From the NCBI GenBank assembly GCA_003864495.1, contig ML133442.1, forward strand, positions 2,369,747 through 2,433,746: a DNA stretch of 64,000 nt, written 5' to 3'. The notes under the pieces are model-generated. The model did no database searches. It was not told the origin of the DNA and was given only the letters and a program-made list of their open reading frames with translations. Shown in pieces: positions 1-10,891 of this stretch. Position 1 is the first letter of the stretch. Every line of letters begins with the position of its first letter. This DNA is from Nemopilema nomurai. Its lineage: Eukaryota > Cnidaria > Scyphozoa > Rhizostomeae > Rhizostomatidae. A program made the position numbers and the translations under genes.

Positions 1-1620
1 AAGCTAACAAGTGTCAACCTATCATGGGAAGAGGTTTAGCAGGATTTCTGCAAAAAGCTTTTACTTTCGACAAGAACCAATGATGTATTCGTGTTAAAGC
101 TCGGATCTCTGCTGAAACTGGTTGCTTCTAGCAGGAGCCAAGAATCATGCAATGTGTGTTGTATGAGTCCAAGTATCTGTTCTTATGGGAACGCTGTCCT
201 AACTGCATACCTGAAACGAAGTTTTTCTTCAGCAAAAGGACAGCAGCAAAAACGAAGTTTTTCCAACCGCTGGACAGTTGCCTTGCGAATTTCCTAGAAG
301 GGACTTCATACGATGACTTTATATCGTATTTCATTGAACGAGCAGTGAGCTTTTTATTCAGAATATACAAGCAATTACGAACTTTGTTCATTATAATGTA
401 TTGTAATTTATTATCGCGCTTTTCGTGATCAGATGTAAAGTATCAATGACCCAAAGCTAAGCATTTTTGCAAAATATTTAACGTTTTTGGCTTAAATAGT
501 TTAATTTGGGCTACTGCAATTTGTAGGACTTGATTTTTTATGTAGACAATGTACATCGAGTTTGAAAATTAAGTTCTTCTCTGATGAAAGCAAAGCTGTT
601 TTCTCGAAGGATTCAAATTTGGACAGAGTCGCAGAGAAAAGGAGATTCATAAATGATTATCCTGAATGATTATTCTTCTCCGATGCAAATGTCGGCAATC
701 ATGATCGGAAGGTGGCACATTTGCTGGCCCTTCTTTTCATTTGCCTTGCCATTCGTTTGCAATATATTTCTTCGTCTTCTTTTTCTTCATTCCGCCTGCT
801 CCTGCGAAGCAAGTTTTCAAAGAACTTCTTGCCACCTTTTTCACATCGTAAACGTTTTCACATCTTCTTCTTTTGCTTCTCCGAAGGAGCATAACTGCCA
901 AGAAATCAAGTTAATCACATTTCGCCGAATTTTCTACACATTTTACAAAGCCAAAATGTTCCGTGAATTGTTCCAAAGAAATCTGGTACAATATACTGTA
1001 TATGAGAAGCTAGGCTTTTTTACAAAAGCATCATTGCTATTTCAAATATAACTCAACCGGAGACTTGCCAATTAATTTCTTCTGCAACAATGCACTGCAA
1101 AAATTATGCACATTCATGCCCAACAACAATTGTGATAAAATCAATTATTATATTAAAGAAAAAACACTTGATACATTAATTTTTATAAAGTCGATTCTAA
1201 TTTTCTAAAACTTTGCAGGTTGCACATACATATCTGGCAAAGAATCGACCACAAAATTTGTTGCTACCTGAAACAAAATAATGACATTTACTCATATGGA
1301 TCTTTATCTCCTTCTTTTAGATCGTGTCGTGTTGGGCATAAACGTTTGCGTAAAAGGAATTTACCACTACAGCCTCACAAATAAAGTGAGGTATTGTTCT
1401 TGGACTGCACTTACAATTTAAAGACATGGCATTTTGACTAAAAGAATACATTTTTTGCTTCAGAATGAGAAACTTGCACCAGAAAAAGTTATGACATTCC
1501 TTTGGCTGCAATTTTATAAATAAAACCCTCTATACCAAAACGAAACAGTTTATTTTACATTTTAATTATTTATGTTCAATATTTCTAATAAACCCTCTTC
1601 AAATATGAAATTTAGAAGCA

Positions 1621-1860
1621 AAAAATTTCTCCGGTTCACAGCCTTGAAGCCGTCAGTTCCACTAGACTCTGATTTAGCAAAGTTTTGGCTTTCTTGAGTG
1701 TTTTTCACAACTTTGTTGAGAGTAATTAAACCATGAGCTTCGAAGTAGATGTTTGTATCATCAACAGAAAGGGAGGACGAAATCTTGGAAGACGATATGG
1801 GAAGATCATTAATGAAATTAGAAGCAAAAGGGGCCCAAGGACAAACCCTTGGAGCATACC
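1621..1860 (-). pseudogene. Non-LTR retrotransposon reverse transcriptase fragment (C1)
   Basis: On the minus strand, starting near 1860, the translation reads GMLQGFVLGPLLL, a damaged form of the RT motif GxPQGSVLGPLL. After a frame change it continues with a motif resembling the (F)ADD active-site block (SVDDTNIYFEAHG, about 1740-1790) and then a LNKV..N segment typical of the palm/thumb region of Jockey/CR1-like RTs. At least one frameshift and the loss of the surrounding domains make this a dead fragment. The same fragment is at 29078-29316 in C2, so it predates the duplication. Confidence 0.6.
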
Positions 1861-1978
1861 AAAAATAAAACTCAAATGACTAGAAATGAAACCATTTACA
1901 GATTTCTACTGACTTCGGTTAGTAGGATAAGAGCTAAACCACCCAAGAGCTGTCCTTTGAATACCATCATGTTACAAA

Positions 1979-2667
1979 TTAGATTGATCAATTTCAAAAG
2001 TGGGTTGGATTGATCAATTTTAAAAGTGGGTTGGATTGATCAACTTTAAAAGTGTGTTCGATGGATCACCTTTCAAAATGTGTTTGATGGATTGCGTTTC
2101 AATGTTGGTTCGATTGGTCAACTTTAAAAGTGGGTTGGATTGATCAATTTCAAAAGTGGGTTGGATTGATCAATTTTAAAAGTGGGTTGGATTGATCAAC
2201 TTTAAAAGTGTGTTCGATGGATCACCTTTCAAAATGGGTTTGATGGATTGCATTTCAATGTTGGTTCGATTGATCAACTTTAAAAGTGGGTTGGATTGAT
2301 CAATTTCAAAAGTGGGTTGGATTGATCAATTTTAAAAGTGGGTTGGATTGATCAACTTTAAAATTGTGTTCGATGGATCACCTTTCAAAATGGGTTTGAT
2401 GGACTGCGTTTCAATGTTGGTTCGATTGATCAACTTTAAAAGTGGGTTGGATTGATCAATTTAAAAAGTGGGTTGGATTGATCAATTTTAAAAGTGGGTT
2501 GGATTGATCAACTTTAAAAGTGTGTTCGATGGATCACCTTTCAAAATGGGTTTGATGGATTGCGTTTCAATGTTGGTTCGATTGATCAACTTTAAAAGTG
2601 GGTTGGATTGATCAATTTCAAGTGGGTTGGATTGATCAATTTCAAAAGTGGGTTGGATTGATCAACT
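1979..2667. repeat. 26-bp minisatellite with ~155-bp higher-order unit (C1)
   Basis: Tandem units of about 26 bp follow the pattern GGGTTGGATTGATCAA-TTT(C/T)AAAAGT. Variant units (TTCGATGGATCACC, TTTGATGGATTGCG, TTCGATTGATCAAC) recur in fixed order, so a higher-order unit of about 155 bp repeats roughly four times (the GTTGGTTCGATTG variant falls near 2104, 2261, 2416 and 2571). C2 has only about one higher-order unit (29432-29739). Many units contain the palindrome TTGATCAA. Confidence 0.93.
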
Positions 2668-3491
2668 TTAATAAGGCGGTACCGCTGCATGAGATTTCGG
2701 GCTTTGTTGTGTTCCATGTGGATCTCCTCCATGAAATTGTTGCGAAAAGGGTACATCATAGAATTTCCGGATTAGTAAAGATTCTAATTTTGATGGGTAT
2801 TTCACGTAATCCCTTCCCAGTCTCTCCTTTATTTTAAACGTTGTCTGAAAAAGTCAAAATCGTTTAGTATTGAGGTTATCACACCTTATTAACTAACTTT
2901 GAAAAGACCCACAAGTCAAGATCTACCAAAGTTATTCGTTTGTCTTTGTTCTAAAAGGTGGACCTGAGTTGCGTTAAAGCAGACTCTTTGTTGAGTAACC
3001 GAATGGGTCTTTGATCTTTTGAGTGCATTCCCTTGAACAGCAGGATGTTGTAAAAGCAGTGCCTCAACAATTTTCATAACTGTGCAAAAAAGCATACCTA
3101 GTGGTGTATGGGCCACAAAAGTATGCAATTTAATAGGCCCGGCTAGAATTTGACTTTATAAAGTTCACTTTATTGAGTTCTCTTTTTAAGTTAGCTAAGG
3201 TTATCCTGGGAAAGAAGGAGGCAAACTCTTTTGTACCATGGACCATGTATTTTTGTAACTATATACTGTACTTTACACCACTACACTTATATATCACTCA
3301 GCTCGGCAATGTTAACATCTGAAATGACAACGAATAATTTCAGACTTCAACTCGTTTGAGTTTTAGATTCTCACTTACTCTAAAAGCAACCATGTTAGTG
3401 GTTCCCAGAGGACAAACCATATAAAAATTGTGTATCAAAAGCCACCTTACCGCTGCCAGTTCCACTTTTATCTAATATTCTCCCATGCAGT
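2668..3491. other. No recognisable gene
   Basis: Between the minisatellite and the next open frame I see only short open frames without recognisable motifs. Equivalent sequence is in C2 (29740-30605) with scattered indels. Confidence 0.5.
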
Positions 3492-3710
3492 CTAAATATA
3501 GTGTCTAATAGTGTGTAACTTCTCATTCAATAAAGCACCAATTTCTTCAGATGCCAGTACAGTGTCGTTGGCTCGACAGACAGCTCTGTTGACAGCGACT
3601 TTAATAAAAAATCTTTTACAAGTTCCTTCCTGCAAGCAGGCGCCAACGTCTAAGGCAGTTATATGGAAATGCACTTTTAGCTTTTCAATATGCTTTTTGT
3701 CCCTGAGCAA
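3492..3710 (-). CDS. Small open frame of unknown function, present in both copies
   Basis: A 72-codon minus-strand open frame. Its C-terminal ~55 residues (from ITALDVGACLQEG to LHTIRHYI) are identical in the C2 counterpart (30606-30824), and three residues differ near the N-terminus. I recognise no domain. It could be a piece of an older transposon protein or chance. Identity between two recent copies is weak evidence for selection, because neighbouring non-coding DNA is also very similar. Confidence 0.2.
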   Translation of the reverse strand: MLRDKKHIEKLKVHFHITALDVGACLQEGTCKRFFIKVAVNRAVCRANDTVLASEEIGALLNEKLHTIRHYI

Positions 3711-3730
3711 GCAATTGTCTTTGATAGAAA

Positions 3731-6575
3731 GGCATAAAATTAATTGAAAATATTATTCGTGATCAGATAATTGAGGGGCATCATTATCCATGTAGATTTT
3801 GCAGACTTGATGATGATTCCGTGACACCGCACGAGCACCGTAACGCATCTTGTTCATGTTATGTGTACTTATTCCTGTAGCAACTTTACACACGAAATTT
3901 TGTTGTGGGAATCCCGTTCATATTCCCTACCGTATTATCTTCTTCGGAATTGTGGCATTGATGATATCTTTACAACGTACAGCAGCATGATAATCCGCTC
4001 CGATCGTCTTGTTTCTTTTCTCCGAAGATGGTTCTAAGAAAATGCTCTTGATTTTATTAATAATAGCCCCATAACTAGTTATGATTGATATGCGCATGCG
4101 TTCTTTCGAACGGGTCCATGAGATTTAATAAATTTAGTAGCAAGACAAGCGATCGGAGTATTTTCTCGATTCCCCTCCTCCGACTTCCCTTTTTGGCCGT
4201 TGTCCGTTGACTGCTTACTCGAATCACATCGATCGTCCTCAAGTTGGGTTTTCAAGGTTTGGTTCACTTATTTGCAAGTAAAGTCAATTTGGTGAACGTT
4301 GACCAGAAGTTGCTCTTTACTTTTTAATTGCATTATGAGCAAGTGTACAATTATTTGCTTTTTTACTGACTGTGTAATGTATCTTTACACCTTCCTGGGA
4401 GATACAGCTTCAATACTTCTACACTTACTGCAGTCATTCTTCTTACAGAAAGTTTCTGCTCGCGAAAGTGGAGTTCTTGAATTATCCTTTTTGCTTTTAA
4501 TCTAAGCAACAGAGAGATTCGTTTTATGCTGCACTCTTCACCAACACCTCCAACGGCAGATGTTACATTTATTGATACCAAGTTGGACACGTTACTCTTA
4601 TTTGACTCTGAAATACTTTTCACTTCCTACAAATATTTATTCAGATAAGTTAGGTCAATGTTACTCAAACAGATTTGTAAACATGTTCCATGATTTCGCA
4701 TTTCTTTACCGTTTTCTAATGAATGGAGAACAAAATGTTTATTACATTCTGCTTGACTATATTACATCTATTTCCTAACTTATTGCGTTAGATTTCTATT
4801 GTTTGTCTTTTTTTGCATCAATTCAGTAGATAATCCCATTGAAATGTAAATTTGATGTCTAATCATCAGACATTGCCTCTTGAAAAATATCAAGATAAAA
4901 AATATGCACATTTCTGGGGCGCAACTAGGATATTTTCAGGGTTTCGTGGTAGAAATGGGGCATAAAGACATTGGATTTCCATGGGAATAGGGCAAAATTC
5001 ACGCCCCTGCATTTATGTTCAGGAAGTAAAATTCTCACAGTCAATTCAACATGATTGAGATGATTAATTGAGCCAACGGGCAACTTTTTTCCTTTTCCCA
5101 ACGTCCATCACCAAAAGTTAGCTTGACTCCCCCCCGAATTTCTTCTGCAAATTGATAGTCAACGATAATCGACGAACTGTAAGTTTTAGTTCTAGAGATG
5201 CATCTTTAGCCACTCTAGAAGGCTATATCAGAAAGATAATTTTGGCGTTGGACCCAACAATGGTGGATCCTCCGATGCCATTAAACTTGAATCTTAGCCC
5301 TCCCATGTTCAACCTCGTAGCTCCGTCTCCGAAACTTGATACCTCAAGTTATGTAAAGTACTGTTTTTATGCAATTGATTTGACACAATGTTCGTAGAAC
5401 GTGAATACAGGACCTGTTTATGTGGAGTTAAAGTCAGAATTTATTATTCTAATCGTACACTAATAATAAATTTTGAAAAACATTTTGGCACCCGCCTTAA
5501 AGTAAGGCGTTATTTAATAAATATATTGTGTCCGTAAAATACTATTCAAGGGATTTCAGTTATCGACCCCCTTCCCCTGCAGTTGTGACAGGCTCACTCT
5601 CTTGTCACATGTCACGTGTGCGTTGTTGATGAATAGTCACATGACATTTAGCTATAAATATTGTAAGTATAGATTTAATCGGGAGTTTTTAGTTGATTTT
5701 ATTCATAGAACGTGATTACGTAAGAGTTCGTTTTATTTGCCGCTCGCTCTACCTTTCATCGTTGTGAAACGCCTCTTACCCAGTTTCCTAGGCTAGAATC
5801 GCCACTGGTTGCTTATTGCATGTTACATCGCGGTCCCTGTTGTCAAATTGTACTATGGCCGTTAATTCTGTTTCCAGATGATTCTAATGCAATTCTGGTG
5901 ATTTTGATAAGCAATCCCATGTAATGCAAAAGTAACACGTGCACTCTTCGGTTCAGTTTCGCGCCTTTTTTATACCTCAGATTCAAAGAGAGGCCATTTC
6001 AGTGTGTCCGTTGGAGGATGTCTTCGTCCACGCCTGCATCTCTGCATCATTTGGATGATAATTCTCTAGGATGCAGAGCAAATGGAATTCGAAGAATAAC
6101 ATGGTTTCGAGTAAGTGTGTTTGCCACTTTTTACAGTTAATTTTGCTCTCAGTACCGTTATTAGCAGTGAAATCAGATTTGAATATAGGGTTAGTACAGC
6201 TGTTACGGCGGGAAGCCAACTCTTATGTGGCCTAAACACTCACTTCGCTCTGCAAATATTAAAATATTTCAGCAACTTGGTTTTAGTAAGTAGCACTTTT
6301 GAATATTATTCATTTTACTATTGAATTCTGTATCGAAATATTTTGAAGCTAAAGGTAAAAACCTTTCTAGGATTTTTTGGGAATTATTTAGGTAACATTC
6401 TTGATTTTTTCTAACATTCTGATAGAATTCTAAACTAAAACGTCCAAATGACGTTGTCTGGGAAAAATTGATATTTTTGCTCTCATAACATCACTTTTCT
6501 TCATGTGGCTTCACGTTTTCTGTGTGACTTCACTTTTCTTTTATGAGCTTCTTTCATGAAATTGGCGACTATTTT
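3731..6575. other. C1-only block replaced by 275 bp in C2
   Basis: Homology with C2 stops after GATAGAAA (3730) and resumes at CCAACTA (6576). In C2 the same junctions bracket a different, GC-richer 275-bp piece (30846-31120). The block contains short unassignable frames, including a plus-strand frame at 5152-5397 and a minus-strand one at 4363-4623 with no motif I recognise. It also contains a repeat copy at 5755-6110. I see no transposon ends at the junctions. Confidence 0.6.
5755..6110. repeat. Dispersed repeat, relative of 46206-47765; empty site for the small hAT
   Basis: From GAAACGCCTCTTAC onward this matches 46214-46338 and then 47568-47760, with the second copy interrupted exactly by the small hAT element. 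At 5881-5888 the uninterrupted octamer ATTCTAAT corresponds to the duplicated target GTTCTAAT there. A further piece of the same family (CCCGCCAAAATACAA...GGCTGGCCG) occurs at about 6738-6787, 31300-31347 and 47812-47862. Confidence 0.75.
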
Positions 6576-6874
6576 CCAACTAATATGAGTTGGCATGACG
6601 TTTGTAGATGAGTATTTGAACAAATTGCAAAGTCAAAATATCTTGATTTGTGATCTAATCTAAGTTTCACATGACTGCCCGCCATTCCTCAAGTACTTCG
6701 TGTTGTGTTCTCCCGCTACGAAATGCTTGAATTTTCCCGCCAAAATACAATAACAAAGTGGTCCCGCCATTTTATTGGCTGGCCGCAGTTTGTCAAAGGA
6801 GAAAGCAATAGGATGCTCGATCCAGTCTTTTTCAAAGCTTCCCGCCATTTTGTTGAGAAGGGAATGGAGTAGCC

Positions 6875-7174
6875 TCACCAGTTGCTTATTCGCGAGAAAT
6901 CACGTTGACCTTGGATATGCTCACATCTGCAAAAAATCCCTTGTTGTTTGTTGTTCTCATAGGTTTCTTTGTAGAATTCTTTCTTTACAATGCAGTTATG
7001 ATAATTCAAACTTTTGATGCAAGATGACATAAGATTTCTTTCCTGAGTGAAAAAGCTCTCCTGTAGTTCCTCCTTCAAGAAGTAAACTGTTAGAGGTCTC
7101 TTGCATGATTGCTCATTGAAGATTAGTGGTCTTTTTCTTCCATTTTGTGGTCTAAACATCAACTCAATGTCCAC
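6875..7174 (-). CDS. Open frame of unknown function, possible old exon
   Basis: A 99-codon minus-strand frame. Its first ~80 codons are also open in C2 (31900-32172) with several amino-acid differences. The last part differs because C2 has 432 extra bases there (31486-31917). The composition is lysine- and glutamate-rich with several cysteines, and no known domain is recognised. It may be an exon remnant of a mobile element. Low confidence as a gene. Confidence 0.2.
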   Translation of the reverse strand: MDIELMFRPQNGRKRPLIFNEQSCKRPLTVYFLKEELQESFFTQERNLMSSCIKSLNYHNCIVKKEFYKETYENNKQQGIFCRCEHIQGQRDFSRISNW

Positions 7175-8518
7175 TGATCTAGATTCAGCTGTGAATTTTA
7201 TTCAGCATACCTCTTCTTTTTAAGGTGGTGCTAGGTTTCATCTTTCATTTTGGAAACACTAAAAAATTGTTTGTCAAAAATTAATAGACTGTCAAAATGA
7301 CACAGCATATCTTTGCCATGTTACAGACACCAAAAGATATGCAGTGCACTTTTTGAAGTAATTTATTTTGAATCCTGAATTTACTGACTTGGTAGTAGGG
7401 TCCTTGACGAATACTTACCTAAAATCAGTAGCAGGTCAGTTTAATGGAAAAGCTTTAAATTTGTTTGATCTTTAAGCATTGAAAGGTCACTTAATGTAGA
7501 CATTATCCTGTACAAATTGGTTTTACTTCCCATTTTGCAGTTTAAATGTATTTTATTCAAAAACATGCAAATATCAATTAAGATGGACATCTGCATTAAA
7601 ACTTTGTATGTGTGGAAACTGTCATAATCAGTAATAGCTTAATTGGTCTTAAATTGATTAGTTGTAGCTTAATTTTCAAATCAAATTTGAATTCAAGTTA
7701 AATCAAGAGTTTAAATCAAATTTGACAAATACCATTGAATTAGATATTTCATCAATGTTTTTCCTCTAGTATCTGACATCAAAAGTGTTTGAATCTTGGA
7801 TAGTTTACAATTTTATTTAGATATACTTAGTTAAGTGGACATGAGCAAGGGGCCTTACAGGTTCAAATGATTGTATGTGTAACTGGCACCTAATTGAATA
7901 ATATACATGAAAGAATATATTGAAGAGTGAAGTTTCAGTTACAGGGGCATCCAGTTACAGTAAGGCCAAAATGTACCAACCAACAAAACACATACTAGTT
8001 GGTGAATAACAAAAAATACAGTCACACAAAGTTGAAATGTTTGGTGCCTCTTTCACGTCATTAGATATTTGCAATGTGAGGGACAGGGTGTTGAAAAATT
8101 TACATATTTAGCCAATGACATAGCGAGACGAATCAATCTTATGCCCAGGTTAGCAAGGCTAGCATATCTAGCAGAATTTTCAACATAACCAACTTCCCTT
8201 TTAGAAAAGACTAGAAATGACAACAAAGAAAAGAATCATTTAATGATTGAATAATGAGGCAGTTTGTAATGAAATACCAAGAAAATTTGGACTGTCAATC
8301 GATAAATATTTTGATTTTCCCTCCAGCTGGAAAGCGGGAGTAGACAAAATATATATGAAAGAATAACAAGTATTTCAATGCATGATTTGCTTGTAACCGA
8401 ATAGTTGTTTGTAGGAAAGATCGAAATGGAAGACCAGTACACATTGACACAAATTGGCATCAAAGGTTGTTCATTAAATTGAACAGCGTATCAGCTGCTC
8501 TTTAAATGTATATGCTGT
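7175..8518. other. No recognisable gene
   Basis: AT-rich DNA present in both copies (C2 32173-33299 and 36016-36231). The site 8292-8299 (CTGTCAAT) is the unoccupied version of the hAT target that is filled in C2. Confidence 0.5.
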
Positions 8519-8602
8519 GTGAAAGATGACGCCATAATGAAACAATACGAGCCAAACCCTATTCAATATGAGACTACAAACATGAAATGTGATACGTTAA
8601 CA
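8519..8602 (-). repeat. 3' LTR of the copia element (C1)
   Basis: 84 bp, aligned with the 5' LTR at 11916-12022 but lacking about 20 bp in the middle. On the minus strand it starts TGTTAAC and ends near CTTTCACACA. It is immediately preceded by a purine tract, which fixes the start. Confidence 0.8.
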
Positions 8603-8617
8603 GACTCCTCCTTCTTT
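8603..8617 (-). promoter_or_regulatory. Polypurine tract of copia (C1)
   Basis: Minus-strand AAAGAAGGAGGAGTC directly abuts the TGTTAAC start of the 3' LTR. This is the expected place and composition for the plus-strand DNA priming site. Confidence 0.75.
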
Positions 8618-8759
8618 AACTAAGTGCTAAAAACAGAACAAAACAAAACATGAGTATAGGTTGTGAGTGAACAGAACAGTAAGCAATTATTGCAACTATT
8701 ATAGTGAACCAAAGGTTTTAGGACTTAAAGTCTAAAAAATGACTAATCAAAAAAAGTCG

Positions 8760-8945
8760 CTGAAGTGTCCATTTTTGATAACGTCCACCAAAGTTTTTAC
8801 TGATGACCCGTGTAAGACTATCAGCTAATTGTTTATCTACAGTTATCCAGTTAATGGAATTTACCTCTCTTCTATTTACCTTTTGCTTGACTGATGCTAT
8901 ATCAATACGTAGACGTTTTTCAGCAACAAGCTTTGTTTATAATAG
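8760..8945 (-). pseudogene. Copia RNase H C-terminal remnant (C1)
   Basis: Minus-strand translation gives VAEKRLRIDIASVKQ followed by NSINW(I/V)TVDKQLADSLT. This matches the conserved end of copia RNase H, where the DKQLADxLTK block is typical. The catalytic part upstream is missing because an internal deletion joins it to the RT start. The frame ends soon after in a degenerate tail leading to the polypurine tract. Confidence 0.7.
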
Positions 8946-9086
8946 ATTTTCATAAAGTAACTTGTGTAATGTTTTGTTCAGCGAAAGGACGCTAGGACCC
9001 AGGCCTTATATATTGTTATGTTGGTAGAGTTATATAACATTACATTCGAAGCACGCCGTTTTTTGGAGTTGTCTACAATCTGCCTA

Positions 9087-9491
9087 TTAGGCCAACGCAA
9101 ACATAAATATAACAAATTGGAAGGCATTTGAGACTTCTTTGATAATAGATGCAAGGTAGAGAGCAATGTCTAAACAATCCACATGTTGAGACCTATCTAC
9201 TGAACGATTGATTTCTTCTCCTTGCAAAAAGGCAGCTTTTATGTCTATTGCTTTGGCTTTCCAACCCATTGTTGATGTTATGGCTAAGAATATGTGAAGT
9301 GATCTTTTGCTGGCAGTTGGTAAATCTGACCTCAACTCTGAATTCTGTTCCAATCCTCTTGCAACTAACCTAGCTTTAATAGATTTTTGCCCATCAATCA
9401 CCTTTTCTGTGATTACCCAGCGTGTGCTCATTCTTGTCTGTCCTGCATCTTCAACTTCATCAAAGACTTTGAATTTACACAAATTTTGCAA
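9087..9491 (-). pseudogene. Copia RT N-terminal fragment (C1)
   Basis: A 134-codon minus-strand frame. Residues ~4-85 carry hallmarks of the RVT_2 (copia) RT fingers: VFDEVEDAGQ, STRWVITEK, KARLVARG and DIKAAFLQGE. After FLQGEEI the sequence no longer matches RT, which marks the internal deletion that removed the palm. Just upstream (9500-9680) are degenerate linker sequences (SRSGKAS...NWAYLNKQD...DVEEWE) of the kind found between integrase and RT in animal copia elements. The corresponding C2 piece is at 36950-37190. Confidence 0.8.
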
Positions 9492-9682
9492 TTAATATGT
9501 TTAGCTTGCTCCACTTTATCTGACACAGAATTGTTATTTACAACTTCCAGTGACTCCCACTCTTCGACATCTTTATCAAAATAAACCCCTTATGGCTGCT
9601 CTTCCCCAAAATCCTGTTTGTTCAAGTATGCCCAGTTCCTTTCAGATGCTTTTCCACTTCTGCTTATTACTGTGCTTTCATG

Positions 9683-10190
9683 CCATACATCAATGGGTGG
9701 ATGAGGAAAACTAATTCGGCTAGGATCGCAATATCGTATCTGAGTCCAACGAAATTGGATGAGCGTCCTCTTAGTTGGTTAAAAAGTTCAAGATAAGTAA
9801 ATTTGGTATTGTTAAACGTTATTGAGTAACATGTTGGCCTGAGATATCTTTCAGTATATACGCTCCTCCTGAGCGCGTCCGCATTCCCCGTGTCACCTTC
9901 CGAAAGTGGTTTGCGAGCTTGCTATGTAGATTACGGGAGATTAAAGAGGTGCTGGTCCGGGGTTCTATTCATGTTTATAAAACCTGTAAATATTGTAGGT
10001 CTTGATGTTATGTTTTCCTTTGTAGATTGCATGTACATAGAAAGTCAGCGCCCCGACGTGCCATACTTCATTTGCTCGATCCGGGATATTAGAAAGGTGA
10101 GTTACCATAGCAATAACTTATGTAACTGCACAAAAACCTGATCCGCCTTAAGTTGTTGTTGCTGTTTAAAGATGAGGATTCTCTTTATGC
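9683..10190. other. Foreign segment in place of the copia integrase core (C1)
   Basis: Between the integrase zinc-binding region (ending CDICQRYKK) and the pre-RT linker, about 510 bp show no DDE integrase core on either strand. On the plus strand the segment contains a 71-bp exon with flanking splice signals (10026-10096). Boundaries are approximate because I see no target duplication. In C2 the same segment (37827-38345) has an LTR-like insertion exactly at its left edge. Confidence 0.6.
10026..10096 (+). pseudogene. Isolated RERE/atrophin-type BAH-domain exon (C1)
   Basis: A 71-bp exon-like block. It is preceded by a pyrimidine-rich acceptor (TTTTCCTTTGTAG) and followed by donor GTGAGT. 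With the split first codon it encodes a peptide beginning (D)CMYIESQRPDVPYFICSI and ending RDIRK. RERE/atrophin-family BAH domains have a very similar stretch around CVYIESRRP..PYFICSI. No neighbouring BAH exon is visible within the window, so it appears to be a captured exon with its intron edges, not part of a gene in place. It lies antisense to the copia genes. The C2 copy (38180-38250) reads SRRPDM instead of SQRPDV. Confidence 0.7.
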
Positions 10191-10810
10191 TCATTCCGAA
10201 GTCTTGCGTTTCTTCTTGTAACGCTGACAAATATCGCATTGATCTGATACATCATCAACTAGATCCAAAGTGCTTGCTTCATTAATGCCTGCATCTTTCA
10301 TTAAAGATTTCAGTCTTTGTGATATGCGGTGAGCAAACTGCTTATGAAGCTTTTCCACAAGAGCCAATTGCACTTTTCTTTCATAAGTGTGGTTTGATTG
10401 GACTTGAAGGCAGGATTCAACTGGTAACTCATGCTGATGTAGAGGAACACAGTAATGTCCTGAGCTTATGCACTGTAGATCAACTTCATGTCCAAAAATT
10501 GTTGCACTGTCATTTTCCAGATCTAGTTCTACTTTAGCAGCTTTTATTGAATCCTCACTCAAGAGTAATGAAATGTCACTCTCAACAACATCTGTCACAA
10601 TTTTAAAATTGACAACTGCTAAAGAACATGGAATTGTCCTTTGGACTGTAACTAACACCCACCTCCAAATCTGAAAGTTCTATTGCTGTTCTGCTGGGCA
10701 ACCTGTGACACTTTATCATCACTCAGTGAGTCCAAATAGCCATTCTTCACCCGCAACAGTAGAACTACATGCACTACCAAGAACTGCCGAATACATGCAC
10801 TCTGCCACTA
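10191..10810 (-). pseudogene. Copia protease and integrase zinc-binding region (C1)
   Basis: The minus strand reads protease first: the active-site region around 10770 gives AVLGSACSSTVAG, where copia normally has D(S/T)(G/A). The aspartate is glycine here (codon 10776-10778), while C2 keeps aspartate. Further on come TDVVESDISLLLS, a block typical of copia aspartic proteases, and SGHYCVPL. The frame ends with the integrase N-terminal zinc-binding signature (LHKQFAH...CDIC, histidines then cysteines) and QRYKKKRK, where it meets the foreign segment. A frameshift separates the first part from the 10191-10658 frame. Confidence 0.8.
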
Positions 10811-10891
10811 AAACTTGCTCTTCTTGATTTCAGTAAACAAAACTGCCTCCTCAAAAGCTGCTTTTCTCGCTTTAGTTTCATATGAATTTGG

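Noticed and set aside
1979..2667. CRISPR-like array of ~26-bp repeats
   Set aside because: Units are contiguous without unique spacers, and the context is eukaryotic.
9890..10141. The whole 83-codon plus-strand frame as one protein
   Set aside because: Only the part between the acceptor at 10025 and donor at 10097 resembles a known domain. The rest reads through likely intron sequence.
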